The notes beneath the pieces are model-generated. The model saw only the letters and a list, made by a program, of their open reading frames with translations. It searched no databases and had not been told where the DNA came from. Shown one piece after another: positions 19,733 to 28,044 of a stretch of 64,000 nucleotides of DNA (its first letter is position 1; every line of letters starts with the position of its first letter). Made by a program: the position numbers and the translations under genes. The DNA lies in NCBI RefSeq assembly GCF_003097615.1, contig NZ_QCZG01000010.1, forward strand, positions 1-64,000, in the 5' to 3' direction. This DNA is from Pueribacillus theae (lineage in GTDB: Bacteria; Bacillota; Bacilli; Bacillales; UBA6769).

Positions 19733-20704
19733 TTAATTTAGTAAATGGTAAATGTATTTCCCTCTTTTTTTTATGGCTCCCACTTCATTTCTCTGTTGTA
19801 AAAGGTCAAGCACACTTGTTATTTCAGAAACAAAAAGCCCTAACGATTGTTGAAAACGTTTCGGATACATTTCTTGTGTAATTTCAAATCCTGTTCCACT
19901 ATGTTTCTTTAAAATATTTTTAACACGTGATGCACGGTTTTCGATTCTTTCCAATTGTTCATGTATCGCATCATCCAGATTTGTAATCGTAGGACCATGC
20001 CCAGAAAAGGTTTGGTCAACAGGGAGATGCAAGCATTTCTTTAAATTATCAATGTATTGGATAAGAGGCTTCGCCCGTTCTTCTCCTAAAGGAGGGGCAT
20101 CTAGAAAAATTCCTGCCGGCGTTCCTTTTATAATATGATCCCCACAAATAAGCACACGGCTATCTGAACAATATAACGAAATATGGTCTTGTGAATGGCC
20201 TTTTGTTTCAATTACTTTCCAACTAGAAAGTCCGGGTACACCATCACCTTCTTTCAATTCTTTTTCCAGCACTAAGCTTGATTCCGTCAGCTTCTTTTTT
20301 TTGTGATGATTTAAACGTTGAGCCAACCTATCTGAAACGCCAAATTCAGTAAATAACTCTCTAAAAAATTCTTTGCTCCACTGGTTGAATGCGACATCCC
20401 TTTCAATATAGGGTCTTGCGTTTTCATGCGCATAAATGGGTACAGGATTTTTCTCAATGATCCTCTCAAGCAATCCAGCATGATCACTATGATGGTGGGT
20501 TAATATAATTTGCTCAATATCACGGATATCCAATCCCCTTTCGTGCAACGCCTCATTTAATTCTTTCCAAGACTGATCGTTTTTCAATCCTGTATCGATT
20601 AAGGTTAATTTTTCTCCATAAATAAGATAGACATTGACGGGTCCGACCGGCCAATTTGTTGTCAATGCTATGCTGTCTATTTTTTGTGCCATTTTACTAA
20701 ACAA
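19733..20704 (-). CDS. Metallo-beta-lactamase-fold hydrolase (intact active site)
   Basis: The zinc motif THHHSDHAG is complete, with LIDTG before it and ETKGHSQDHISLY, ICGDH and FSGHGP after it, so all usual metal ligands are present. The C-terminal third looks like the helical extension of MBL proteins that hydrolyse thioesters or glutathione conjugates. I choose a TTG at 20704 because AAGGATG precedes it at suitable distance; the upstream ATG overlaps that site, and an ATG 12 bases downstream lacks one. The place inside an acyl-CoA operon suggests a CoA-thioester hydrolase. A degenerate paralogue is encoded at 33073. Confidence 0.82.
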   Translation of the reverse strand: MFSKMAQKIDSIALTTNWPVGPVNVYLIYGEKLTLIDTGLKNDQSWKELNEALHERGLDIRDIEQIILTHHHSDHAGLLERIIEKNPVPIYAHENARPYIERDVAFNQWSKEFFRELFTEFGVSDRLAQRLNHHKKKKLTESSLVLEKELKEGDGVPGLSSWKVIETKGHSQDHISLYCSDSRVLICGDHIIKGTPAGIFLDAPPLGEERAKPLIQYIDNLKKCLHLPVDQTFSGHGPTITNLDDAIHEQLERIENRASRVKNILKKHSGTGFEITQEMYPKRFQQSLGLFVSEITSVLDLLQQRNEVGAIKKRGKYIYHLLN

Positions 20705-20738
20705 GCCACACATCCTTCGAATTTGACATGTTTATCTT

Positions 20739-21647
20739 TTACGAGGATAGCTTCGGATCAAGGAAGTCTCTTAATGAATCGCCCAACAAATTAAATGCTA
20801 AAACACAAAGGCCAAGGGCAAGACCAGGAAATAAGACGAGCCAGGGTGCATTTTCCATGTAACGGCTTGCACCGCTTAGCATTAAACCCCAAGAAGGTTT
20901 GGGCGGCGGTGTGCCGATGCCTAAAAAGCTCAAGGATGCTTCAGCAATGATTGATTGGCCAAATGCCAGACTGGAAAGGACAATAATCGGCGCCATCATA
21001 TTTGGGAGACCGTGTTTCCAAATGATACGGAACACGCTAGAACCTACAGATCTGGATGCCTCAACATAATTCATTTCTCGAATCTTAAGCATTTCCCCCC
21101 TCACAATCCGCGCAAAGCGAGGAGTTTCAACGACAACCAATGCTATAATGACATTCTGAATAGCCGGACCTAACAATGCTGCAATAAATAAAGCAAGAAT
21201 TAAAGCTGGAATCGCCAAGATGGCATCCATGACGCGCTGAAGAATCATATCGACTACTCCACCGAAATAGCCGGAAATCACGCCAAATAAAATACCAAAT
21301 ATTAATGAAAAGACGACTGATGCAAAACCGACAATCAGGGAAATTCGTGAACCGTAAACAATCCGGCTAAATACGTCACGACCTAAATCATCTGTACCTA
21401 ATATATGTTGGGCGCTCGGGCCGGCAAGGAACGCCTGTCTGTTTTGAGCCACAGGATCATATGGCGCAAGAAGTGGAGCCAATATGGCAACGACAACAAC
21501 AATGAAGATAAAAATGATAGAAATTGTGCCGATGGGCTGCGTAGCAATAAAACGCTTACAGTCGTCTTTGAATTTAATGAGTTTCGTATTTTTTTTAATG
21601 GCGATTTCCTTTTGTGTGATTTGGGGCTCCAATTGTAATTGTTCCAC
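20739..21647 (-). CDS. Peptide/nickel-type ABC transporter permease (OppC/DppC-like)
   Basis: 302 residues: one N-terminal membrane helix (about 36-60), the APYDPVAQNR loop and LGTDDLGRDVFSRIVYGSR, then five helices with the EAA loop YVEASRSVGSS / HGLPNMMAPII. This is the OppC type of inner-membrane permease, forming a heterodimer with the OppB-type protein encoded upstream. GTG start after AGGGGAGTGG. A 60-bp repeat lies between the two permease genes. Confidence 0.93.
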   Translation of the reverse strand: MEQLQLEPQITQKEIAIKKNTKLIKFKDDCKRFIATQPIGTISIIFIFIVVVVAILAPLLAPYDPVAQNRQAFLAGPSAQHILGTDDLGRDVFSRIVYGSRISLIVGFASVVFSLIFGILFGVISGYFGGVVDMILQRVMDAILAIPALILALFIAALLGPAIQNVIIALVVVETPRFARIVRGEMLKIREMNYVEASRSVGSSVFRIIWKHGLPNMMAPIIVLSSLAFGQSIIAEASLSFLGIGTPPPKPSWGLMLSGASRYMENAPWLVLFPGLALGLCVLAFNLLGDSLRDFLDPKLSS

Positions 21648-21670
21648 TTTCCCACTCCCCTTTGAAAATA

Positions 21671-21732
21671 GTTGAACAAAAGGATTTTAAACACAGGTGG
21701 TTTGAAGACTGCTATTAAAATCTTTTGTTCCT
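21671..21732 (+). mobile_element. Dispersed repeat family 2, copy 2 (minimal, 62 bp)
   Basis: GTTGAACAAAAGGATTTTAA and CTATTAAAATCTTTTGTTCC flank only about 20 bp. It is essentially the two family ends joined, sitting in the 98-bp gap between two permease genes of one operon. Confidence 0.8.
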
Positions 21733-21745
21733 ATCATAAGTTGAT

Positions 21746-22696
21746 TTAACTGTTTCGAATTCTCGGATCAACCCATCCGTACATTACATCGACAACAAGA
21801 TTAACAAGTAAAAACATCGCACCAAATACAAGGACGGCAGATTGAACAACGGGATAGTCCCTAGAATTAACCGTTTCAAAAATTAAGCTCCCCAAGCCAG
21901 GCAAAGAAAAAATCGATTCAAGGACAACGGTTCCGCCCAATAATGTTCCAACTTGTAGCCCAATCAGTGTAATAACAGACACAAGTGAGTTTCTTAGCGC
22001 GTGTTTATAAATGACAACCCGTTCTTTTGCACCTTTCGAACGTACTGTACGAATAAAGTCCGAATGCAGGATTTCCAATAAAGCGGAGCGTGTCATCCGT
22101 ATGATGCTTGCACTAAGCGCAACAGCCAAGACTAGTGAAGGCAAAATCATTTGTTGGATATTGACAACTGGATCTTCGGCAAACGTTTGAAATCCTAAAG
22201 GTGGAATCCAATTAAACACAAGCGAAAGGAAGGTAAGCAAGATTAATCCGAGCCAGAAATTCGGTATCGATAGCCCTCCAACCGCCGTCACTCTTAAAAG
22301 ATTATCAATAAATGTGTTATGTTTTACCGCGGAAATGACGCCAATTGGAATCCCGATTAGGATCGCCATGACCACCGACATGAACGTAAGTTGCAATGTG
22401 ACAGGCAGTCTGTCAGCAATCATTTGCGTGACGGGTTGTTTTGACCAAAGTGATGTTCCTAAATCTCCTCGAACAGCACCAGCTATCCAATCTGACAGCT
22501 GTGCTCCGATACTTTTGTCAAGGCCAAGCTCTTCCTTTATTGCAGCGACCTGTTCGTCTGTAACGGAACCTGCATCGGCAAGCTGAAGCATGACAACATC
22601 TCCGGGAACGGCCCGCATGACAACAAAAACAAATGTGACCATAATGAACAAAACTAAAATTCCATAAAGTAAGCGTCGGATAATATACTCTGCCAT
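21746..22696 (-). CDS. Peptide/nickel-type ABC transporter permease (OppB/DppB-like)
   Basis: 316 residues from the ATG giving MAEYIIRRLLYGILVL, chosen because GAGGGGGC precedes it; the longer frame has no ribosome binding site. Six membrane helices, the early MRAVPGDVV motif, the conserved TLQLTFMSVV and the EAA loop RTVRSKGAKERVVIYKHALRN are OppB features. It starts 12 bases inside the end of the ATPase gene, so translation is probably coupled. Confidence 0.93.
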   Translation of the reverse strand: MAEYIIRRLLYGILVLFIMVTFVFVVMRAVPGDVVMLQLADAGSVTDEQVAAIKEELGLDKSIGAQLSDWIAGAVRGDLGTSLWSKQPVTQMIADRLPVTLQLTFMSVVMAILIGIPIGVISAVKHNTFIDNLLRVTAVGGLSIPNFWLGLILLTFLSLVFNWIPPLGFQTFAEDPVVNIQQMILPSLVLAVALSASIIRMTRSALLEILHSDFIRTVRSKGAKERVVIYKHALRNSLVSVITLIGLQVGTLLGGTVVLESIFSLPGLGSLIFETVNSRDYPVVQSAVLVFGAMFLLVNLVVDVMYGWVDPRIRNS

Positions 22697-22707
22697 GTAA
22701 AGCCCCC

Positions 22708-24732
22708 TCAATAAAGATGACATGAAACCGTATGACCCGGCAAAACCTCTTTCAAAATCGGTTTCTTCTGTCTGCAAATATCAAGTGCTTTCGCACACCG
22801 TGTATGAAATTTGCATCCTGAAGGCGGGTTTGACGGACTTGGCACTTCTCCCTTTAATATGATTCGTTCCGGCTTTTTCTCTGGATTAGGGACTGGAACC
22901 GCTGAAATAAGCGCTTGCGAATAAGGATGAAGCGGTTTGTGAAACAACGTCTCTGCTTCTGCAACTTCCACAATTTCACCCAGATACATGACGGAAACAC
23001 GATCGGAAATATATTTCACAACGTTTAGATCATGTGAGATAAAAAGATAGGATATGCCCATTTTTTGTTGTAAATCTTTGAGCAAATTCAATATTTGCGC
23101 TTGGACTGAGACATCAAGCGCTGAAACAGCTTCGTCACAAATTAATAAGTCCGGGTCTGTTGCAAGCGCACGCGCAATGCCAATTCGCTGGCGCTGTCCT
23201 CCCGAAAATTGATGGGGGAATTTTTGAATATCGTTGCGTGAGAGACCGACCGTCTCAAGCAGTTCAACAATCCGTTCGCGCTTCTCCTTTCCTTTTGCAA
23301 TGCCATGAACTTCAAGCGGCTCCCCGAGAATATCCATAACTGTCATTCTGGGATTCAGGGAACTGTACGGATCTTGAAAGACAAATTGCATGCGTTGACG
23401 CAGCTTTTTCATTGTTTGGCGATTAGCACGTTTGATGTCTTGGCCTGAAAATGTTACAACACCATCTGTCGGCTTTAATAAACCAGTGATTAAGCGCCCG
23501 GCTGTTGATTTGCCGCAACCCGACTCCCCTACGAGTCCAAGTGTTTCCCCTTCATAAATCGTAAAGGAAACACCATCAACCGCCCGGACATGGCCGACTG
23601 TTTTTGAAAAAATTCCTTTTGTTATCGGAAAATGCTTTTTTAACTCTTTTACTTCAAGCAGGACATCGCCTATTTTTCTTTCATTTGACGGGGTTTCAAC
23701 CGCTTCCTCTTCTTCCTTTTGTTGCACTGTTAAAAGCATTTCTTTGGCCATGTTTTCATCTTTAAGCCAACATTTGCTGAAACGCTGTTCGCCAATCTTG
23801 AACATTGGAGGTTCTTTCGACTCGCAAATGTTTGCGGCATATGGACATCTTGGGTGAAAACGGCAGCCCGAAGGCATATCATTTAAGCTAGGAACCGAAC
23901 CTTTAATCGCTAAAAGCTGTTCACTTTTTTTCGTTTCAATGCGTGGGATGCTTTTTAATAGCGCTTCAGTATAAGGGTGTTCGGGTTTTGAAAATAATGT
24001 GTAGACATCGGCTTGCTCCACGACTTGCCCCGCATAGACAACAACAACGCGGTCCGCCATTTCAGCTACGACACCGAGGTCATGTGTGACAAGAAAAATT
24101 GCTGTGCCAAATTCAGCTTGCAGCTTTTTTAAAAGCTCCATAATTTGGGCTTGAACTGTCACATCAAGCGCCGTTGTTGGTTCATCTGCAATAAGCAGAT
24201 TGGGCCGACAGGCAAGTGCAATGGCAATCATGACTCTTTGCCTCTGTCCTCCTGACAATTGGTGAGGGTAGCTCGTCATCCTTTCTTCAGCATCAGGAAG
24301 GCCGACAAGACGAAGGAGTTGCAGCGCGCGCTCATAGTATTCTTTCTTTGATAAATCTTCGTGTATTTTTACTGCTTCTATAATTTGATCTCCAATCGTA
24401 TAAACCGGGTCCAGACACGTCATCGGATCTTGGAAGATCATCGCAATTTCTTTTCCTCTAATTTTCCGAATCTCTTCATCTGATAATTCATTCAAATTCA
24501 CATCATTGTACAAGACTTTGCCTGAAGAGACTTTGCCTGAATTTTCCAATAAACGCATGATGGATAAAGCAGAAACGCTTTTTCCTGATCCGGATTCACC
24601 AACAATTGCGACAGTTTCTCCCTTGGATATATGAAAAGAAACACCGTTAACTGCTTCTAAAGGTCCTAATCGTGTTTTGAAGACCGTTTTCATTTCATCA
24701 ACATGAAGCAAAGCCGTTGTTTCTTTACTCAT
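22708..24732 (-). CDS. Fused peptide-type ABC transporter ATPase (OppD-OppF fusion)
   Basis: One 674-residue chain holds two complete ATPase modules. The first has Walker A GESGSGKS (about 45), signature [12 protein letters not shown] and Walker [13 protein letters not shown]. The second has GESGCGKST (about 405), [15 protein letters not shown] and [12 protein letters not shown]. Each is followed by the OppD/OppF C-terminal region with a cysteine cluster ([24 protein letters not shown]). In many importers these are two genes. The second Walker B has DEAVSALD rather than DEPTSALD. It powers the permeases encoded just downstream. Confidence 0.94.
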   Translation of the reverse strand: MSKETTALLHVDEMKTVFKTRLGPLEAVNGVSFHISKGETVAIVGESGSGKSVSALSIMRLLENSGKVSSGKVLYNDVNLNELSDEEIRKIRGKEIAMIFQDPMTCLDPVYTIGDQIIEAVKIHEDLSKKEYYERALQLLRLVGLPDAEERMTSYPHQLSGGQRQRVMIAIALACRPNLLIADEPTTALDVTVQAQIMELLKKLQAEFGTAIFLVTHDLGVVAEMADRVVVVYAGQVVEQADVYTLFSKPEHPYTEALLKSIPRIETKKSEQLLAIKGSVPSLNDMPSGCRFHPRCPYAANICESKEPPMFKIGEQRFSKCWLKDENMAKEMLLTVQQKEEEEAVETPSNERKIGDVLLEVKELKKHFPITKGIFSKTVGHVRAVDGVSFTIYEGETLGLVGESGCGKSTAGRLITGLLKPTDGVVTFSGQDIKRANRQTMKKLRQRMQFVFQDPYSSLNPRMTVMDILGEPLEVHGIAKGKEKRERIVELLETVGLSRNDIQKFPHQFSGGQRQRIGIARALATDPDLLICDEAVSALDVSVQAQILNLLKDLQQKMGISYLFISHDLNVVKYISDRVSVMYLGEIVEVAEAETLFHKPLHPYSQALISAVPVPNPEKKPERIILKGEVPSPSNPPSGCKFHTRCAKALDICRQKKPILKEVLPGHTVSCHLY

Positions 24733-24744
24733 TCCATAGCCCCC

Positions 24745-26301
24745 TTAGTTTGCGTTTTTACCTAAGTTTGAATAGCCGATATCAGCCACCATTTCCTTTA
24801 ACTTTATTTTTAATATTTTTCCTACACCGTTTCTCGGCAATTGCTCAAAGAATAAAATATGCTTTGGCGTTTTGTATTTAGCCAGGTGCTTTTGACAATA
24901 GTTTATTAAATCGGATTCTGTTACTTGAACTCCTTCTCTCTTAACGACACAAGCAGCAACCTCTTCTCCCATACTGTCAGAAGGTATACCGATAACTGCT
25001 ACCTCTGAAACTGCTTCATGTTTGGAAAGCAGCTCTTCAAGGTCGCGAGGATAAATATTGAATCCACCGCGGATAATTAAATCCTTTTTACGGTCAACAA
25101 TGTACAAATAGCCATCTTCATCCACCTTCGCCATATCGCCAGTATATAGCCAACCATTTCGAAGGGCTTTTTTTGTTTCTTCTTCATTCCGATAATAACC
25201 AGGGGTAATATTTGCACCTTTTACAATTAATTCGCCTACTTCTCCTGCTGGAAGCTCCTCTCCGTCTTCATTCACAATCTTTATTTCAACTCCTGGAAGC
25301 GGAACCCCAACAGAACCTTCTTTAATTGGCATATCTTTACGCTGTGTAGCAACACCAGGCGAAGCTTCCGACAAACCGTATGCATCACGCACCTCCGCTT
25401 GAAACTTCGCTTTAAAAGCAGCTCTTAGGGTTATAGGAAGCGCCGCTGAACCAGAGCCAACAGCCTCCAGGCTCGATAAATCATACTTTTCTGAATTTTT
25501 ACTTGAAACCATTGCATGAATCATGGCAGGAACGGCTGCAAACGATTTGACTTTATGTTTTTCAATCGCTTTAAAAACTTCATCCACCTCAAATTTTGAA
25601 AAGATAACAATTGAGTTTCCGCGATAAAAACAGCCATTCATCACGCCAAAACCGTATACATGGGCAAGCGGCAACACACCAAGCGTCGTGCCACGATCTT
25701 CATCAGACATCAATTCGTCACTTGCTTCTAAATTCGCCGAAAGATTTCTGTGAGTCAGCATGACGCCTTTCGGTTTTCCGGTTGTTCCTGAAGTATAGAG
25801 AATAACAGCCAGATCCGATTCTTCTAATTCAAAATCTACATGATACGCTTCAAGATCTTGATTCATGGCCTTTTGCCAATCAATGACCTCAACATCTTCA
25901 ATTTGGCTGCTTCCATCTACACAAATAATTTTCGGTTTGTTTGGCAATGTTTTCGTGGCTAATGCAACTTTTGGAAGGGTGTCTAGGGAAGTAATAACTG
26001 CACTGGCACCTGAATTTTCCAATATAAAATTAATTTCATTTTCATGCAGCAAATACATTACAGGTATAACAATGGCTCCTGACCGTAGGATGGCTTGATA
26101 AGCATAGATGACTTCCGGGCGATTAGGCATGCATACGAGAACACGATCGCCTTTCTTAATTCCTGTTGCGCGTAAAAGGCGCGCAAATTGCTTCCCGATT
26201 TTTTCTATTTCAATGTTTGAAATTTCTTTATCTCCATAGTATAGAAAAGGATATTCGCCATATTTCGAAATATTCTCATGAATAAGGTTTGTCAGCAGCA
26301 T
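24745..26301 (-). CDS. Acyl-CoA synthetase (AMP-forming), ANL family
   Basis: Activates a carboxylic acid to its CoA thioester through an acyl-AMP. Phosphate loop ILYTSGTTGKPKGVMLTH (about 168-185), A5 motif DAYGLSEASPG, A7 GWLYTGDMAKVDEDGYL, hinge DRKKDLIIRGGFNIYPRDLE, and catalytic lysine in NGVGKILKIKL are all there. 518 residues with RBS AGAGGAGGG. Located between the importer and the beta-oxidation-type genes, it probably activates the imported acid. Confidence 0.93.
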   Translation of the reverse strand: MLLTNLIHENISKYGEYPFLYYGDKEISNIEIEKIGKQFARLLRATGIKKGDRVLVCMPNRPEVIYAYQAILRSGAIVIPVMYLLHENEINFILENSGASAVITSLDTLPKVALATKTLPNKPKIICVDGSSQIEDVEVIDWQKAMNQDLEAYHVDFELEESDLAVILYTSGTTGKPKGVMLTHRNLSANLEASDELMSDEDRGTTLGVLPLAHVYGFGVMNGCFYRGNSIVIFSKFEVDEVFKAIEKHKVKSFAAVPAMIHAMVSSKNSEKYDLSSLEAVGSGSAALPITLRAAFKAKFQAEVRDAYGLSEASPGVATQRKDMPIKEGSVGVPLPGVEIKIVNEDGEELPAGEVGELIVKGANITPGYYRNEEETKKALRNGWLYTGDMAKVDEDGYLYIVDRKKDLIIRGGFNIYPRDLEELLSKHEAVSEVAVIGIPSDSMGEEVAACVVKREGVQVTESDLINYCQKHLAKYKTPKHILFFEQLPRNGVGKILKIKLKEMVADIGYSNLGKNAN

Positions 26302-26328
26302 GCTTGCCCTCCTCTATTTCTCATGTGT

Positions 26329-26349
26329 CCCCTTTTCTAAGAAAAGGGG
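26329..26349 (-). other. Intra-operon hairpin
   Basis: CCCCTTTTCT and AGAAAAGGGG form a compact hairpin between the MaoC-like gene and the acyl-CoA ligase gene. No T run follows on the coding strand, so it may modulate the downstream part of the transcript. Confidence 0.4.
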
Positions 26350-26379
26350 GATTTCTTATAAACATTAATCAAATAACTT

Positions 26380-26781
26380 TCAGTGCAGACGGAATACGAC
26401 ATTACCCATGACTACCGCTTTCCCCTTTTGATTTGTTGCGTTCACCTCAAAGTGAAGATCATTCTCTTTTTTATCTATTAATTTAGCTTGCAATGTCACG
26501 ACATCATTTAAAAATATCATTCCAGCGAAACGGACGGTATACTTTTGAACAAAACCTTCTCCAATGTAGGCGGTGAAAAGTTTGCTTAAATTACCCATCG
26601 TCCACATTCCATGTGCAATGATGCCAGGCAATCCTGTTTGTTTAGCCGTATCGTCAATCGTATGAATCGGATTATAATCCCCTGAAGCTCCAGCATATTT
26701 TATCAGGTCAATCCTTGAAACAGGGTCGAGTGTCTGTAAAGGCGATGACTCTCCTATGTTAAGTTCTGAGATTTTCAGCAT
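26380..26781 (-). CDS. MaoC-like enoyl-CoA hydratase subunit (catalytic)
   Basis: A single hot-dog domain of 133 residues. The hydratase motif YAGASGDYNPIHTIDDTA (about 29-46) holds the aspartate and histidine of (R)-specific enoyl-CoA hydratases, and GLPGIIAHGMWTMG follows. The gene overlaps the preceding FAS1-type dehydratase gene by 23 bases, so the two products are made together and probably form one heteromeric hydratase acting after the acyl-CoA dehydrogenase. Confidence 0.88.
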   Translation of the reverse strand: MLKISELNIGESSPLQTLDPVSRIDLIKYAGASGDYNPIHTIDDTAKQTGLPGIIAHGMWTMGNLSKLFTAYIGEGFVQKYTVRFAGMIFLNDVVTLQAKLIDKKENDLHFEVNATNQKGKAVVMGNVVFRLH

Positions 26782-27226
26782 GTTTCATCCCCTTTCTTAC
26801 CGTTTCCGTAATGATGATGATTGATTTACTAGAAAATATTTCATTGCCTTCTTTATCTTCACCACTATTTTTCCTGACCATAAAACCGAGTGATCCATTG
26901 CTTCCTTGCTTTTCGTAATAGTCGGTTACTTTGGAATAACAATACACTTCTTCGCCGACGAACAGCGGCCTCACGTATTCAAATTCCTGCTCCCCATGAA
27001 TCAAACCTGCTTTTGGCAGCCCGGAATCCTGAATTCTGCCGTAATCAAATGTGATTGGAAAAGTTGGGGGTGCAATATTCGTTTTATACTTCGTATTCGA
27101 GGCGAATTCTCTATCAATATAGATGGGATGCGGATCTCCGATCGCCTCAGCGAATTTTTTTACTGCGCCTCTTTCAACAAGATTAAGAACTTTTTCAGAG
27201 GACTTGCCGATCAAATGTTTATACAT
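26759..27226 (-). CDS. FAS1-dehydratase-like MaoC N-terminal subunit (non-catalytic)
   Basis: A hot-dog domain of about 155 residues. Where the active partner has GDxNPIH, this protein has IGDPHPIYID: the histidine is replaced by tyrosine, so it likely lacks the catalytic dyad and acts as structural and substrate-binding partner. The ATG at 27226 (MYKHLIGK) is chosen, with AAAGGTGATGG upstream; earlier in-frame codons overlap that site. The arrangement matches two-gene MaoC hydratases known from actinobacterial steroid side-chain degradation; the function here is inferred from that. Confidence 0.84.
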   Translation of the reverse strand: MYKHLIGKSSEKVLNLVERGAVKKFAEAIGDPHPIYIDREFASNTKYKTNIAPPTFPITFDYGRIQDSGLPKAGLIHGEQEFEYVRPLFVGEEVYCYSKVTDYYEKQGSNGSLGFMVRKNSGEDKEGNEIFSSKSIIIITETVRKGMKHAENLRT

Positions 27227-27258
27227 AATTACCATCACCTTTACCGTTCATTTCAAAA

Positions 27259-28020
27259 CTACACATTTGGCCCACCTGAAACATACAGGATTTGTCCGTT
27301 GACATAGGAGGATTCTTCCATCGCAAAGAATGCGACGGCGTTCGCAATATCTGCGGGCTTTCCGCTTCGCCTAACAGGATTCCTTTCAGCACTTCGTGCA
27401 ATCATGTCGTCAAATGATACCCCAATTCGTTCGGCGGTTGCTTTTGTCATATCCGTTTCGATAAACCCAGGGGCAATCGCATTCGTTGTAATTCCATATT
27501 TACCCAATTCAATGGCAAGTGTTTTCGTAAATCCTTGCAATCCTGCTTTTGCGGCAGAATAGTTTGCTTGGCCCCGGTTCCCTAGTGCTGAAGTGGATGA
27601 CAAATTTATAATTCTGCCAAATTTATTTTCCACCATGCTTTTTTGTGCTGCTCTGGCACAGTTAAAAGCTCCTTTTAAATGCACATTCATAACAGTTTCC
27701 CAATCTTCATCTGTCATCTTAAACAATAAATTATCACGCAGAACGCCCGCATTATTAACAAGCGTATCTATTTTGCCATATTGCTTCTCAGCCGCTTCAA
27801 CTGCAACATTGACTTGATTTGAATCGGAAACATCAGCTACCAACTCAAGAACATCGTATCCTTCTTCCTTAAATTCTTTTGCCGTTTGGGACAATGCCTC
27901 TTCGTTTACGTCCACAAGGCATACCTTTGCCCCTTCCTCAGCTAACTTTAGGGCTACTCCCTTTCCTATCCCTCTGCTCGCTCCAGTTACAAATGCTACT
28001 CTTCCTTCAAAACGTTTCAT
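27259..28020 (-). CDS. Short-chain dehydrogenase/reductase (FabG-like)
   Basis: 253 residues with cofactor motif TGASRGIGKG (about 13-22), LVDVN at the end of beta-2, NNAG near 89, and the catalytic serine, tyrosine and lysine in LSSTSALGNRGQANYSAAKAG (in two parts: LSSTSALGNRG, QANYSAAKAG). The C-terminal FIETDMTKA and SYVNGQILYVSGG are FabG-like. The acidic residue after beta-2 (LVDVN) favours NAD(H). In this operon it would oxidise or reduce a hydroxyacyl/ketoacyl-CoA. RBS GAAGGAGGGG. Confidence 0.9.
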   Translation of the reverse strand: MKRFEGRVAFVTGASRGIGKGVALKLAEEGAKVCLVDVNEEALSQTAKEFKEEGYDVLELVADVSDSNQVNVAVEAAEKQYGKIDTLVNNAGVLRDNLLFKMTDEDWETVMNVHLKGAFNCARAAQKSMVENKFGRIINLSSTSALGNRGQANYSAAKAGLQGFTKTLAIELGKYGITTNAIAPGFIETDMTKATAERIGVSFDDMIARSAERNPVRRSGKPADIANAVAFFAMEESSYVNGQILYVSGGPNV

Positions 28021-28044
28021 ACAAACCCCTCCTTCAATACATTT

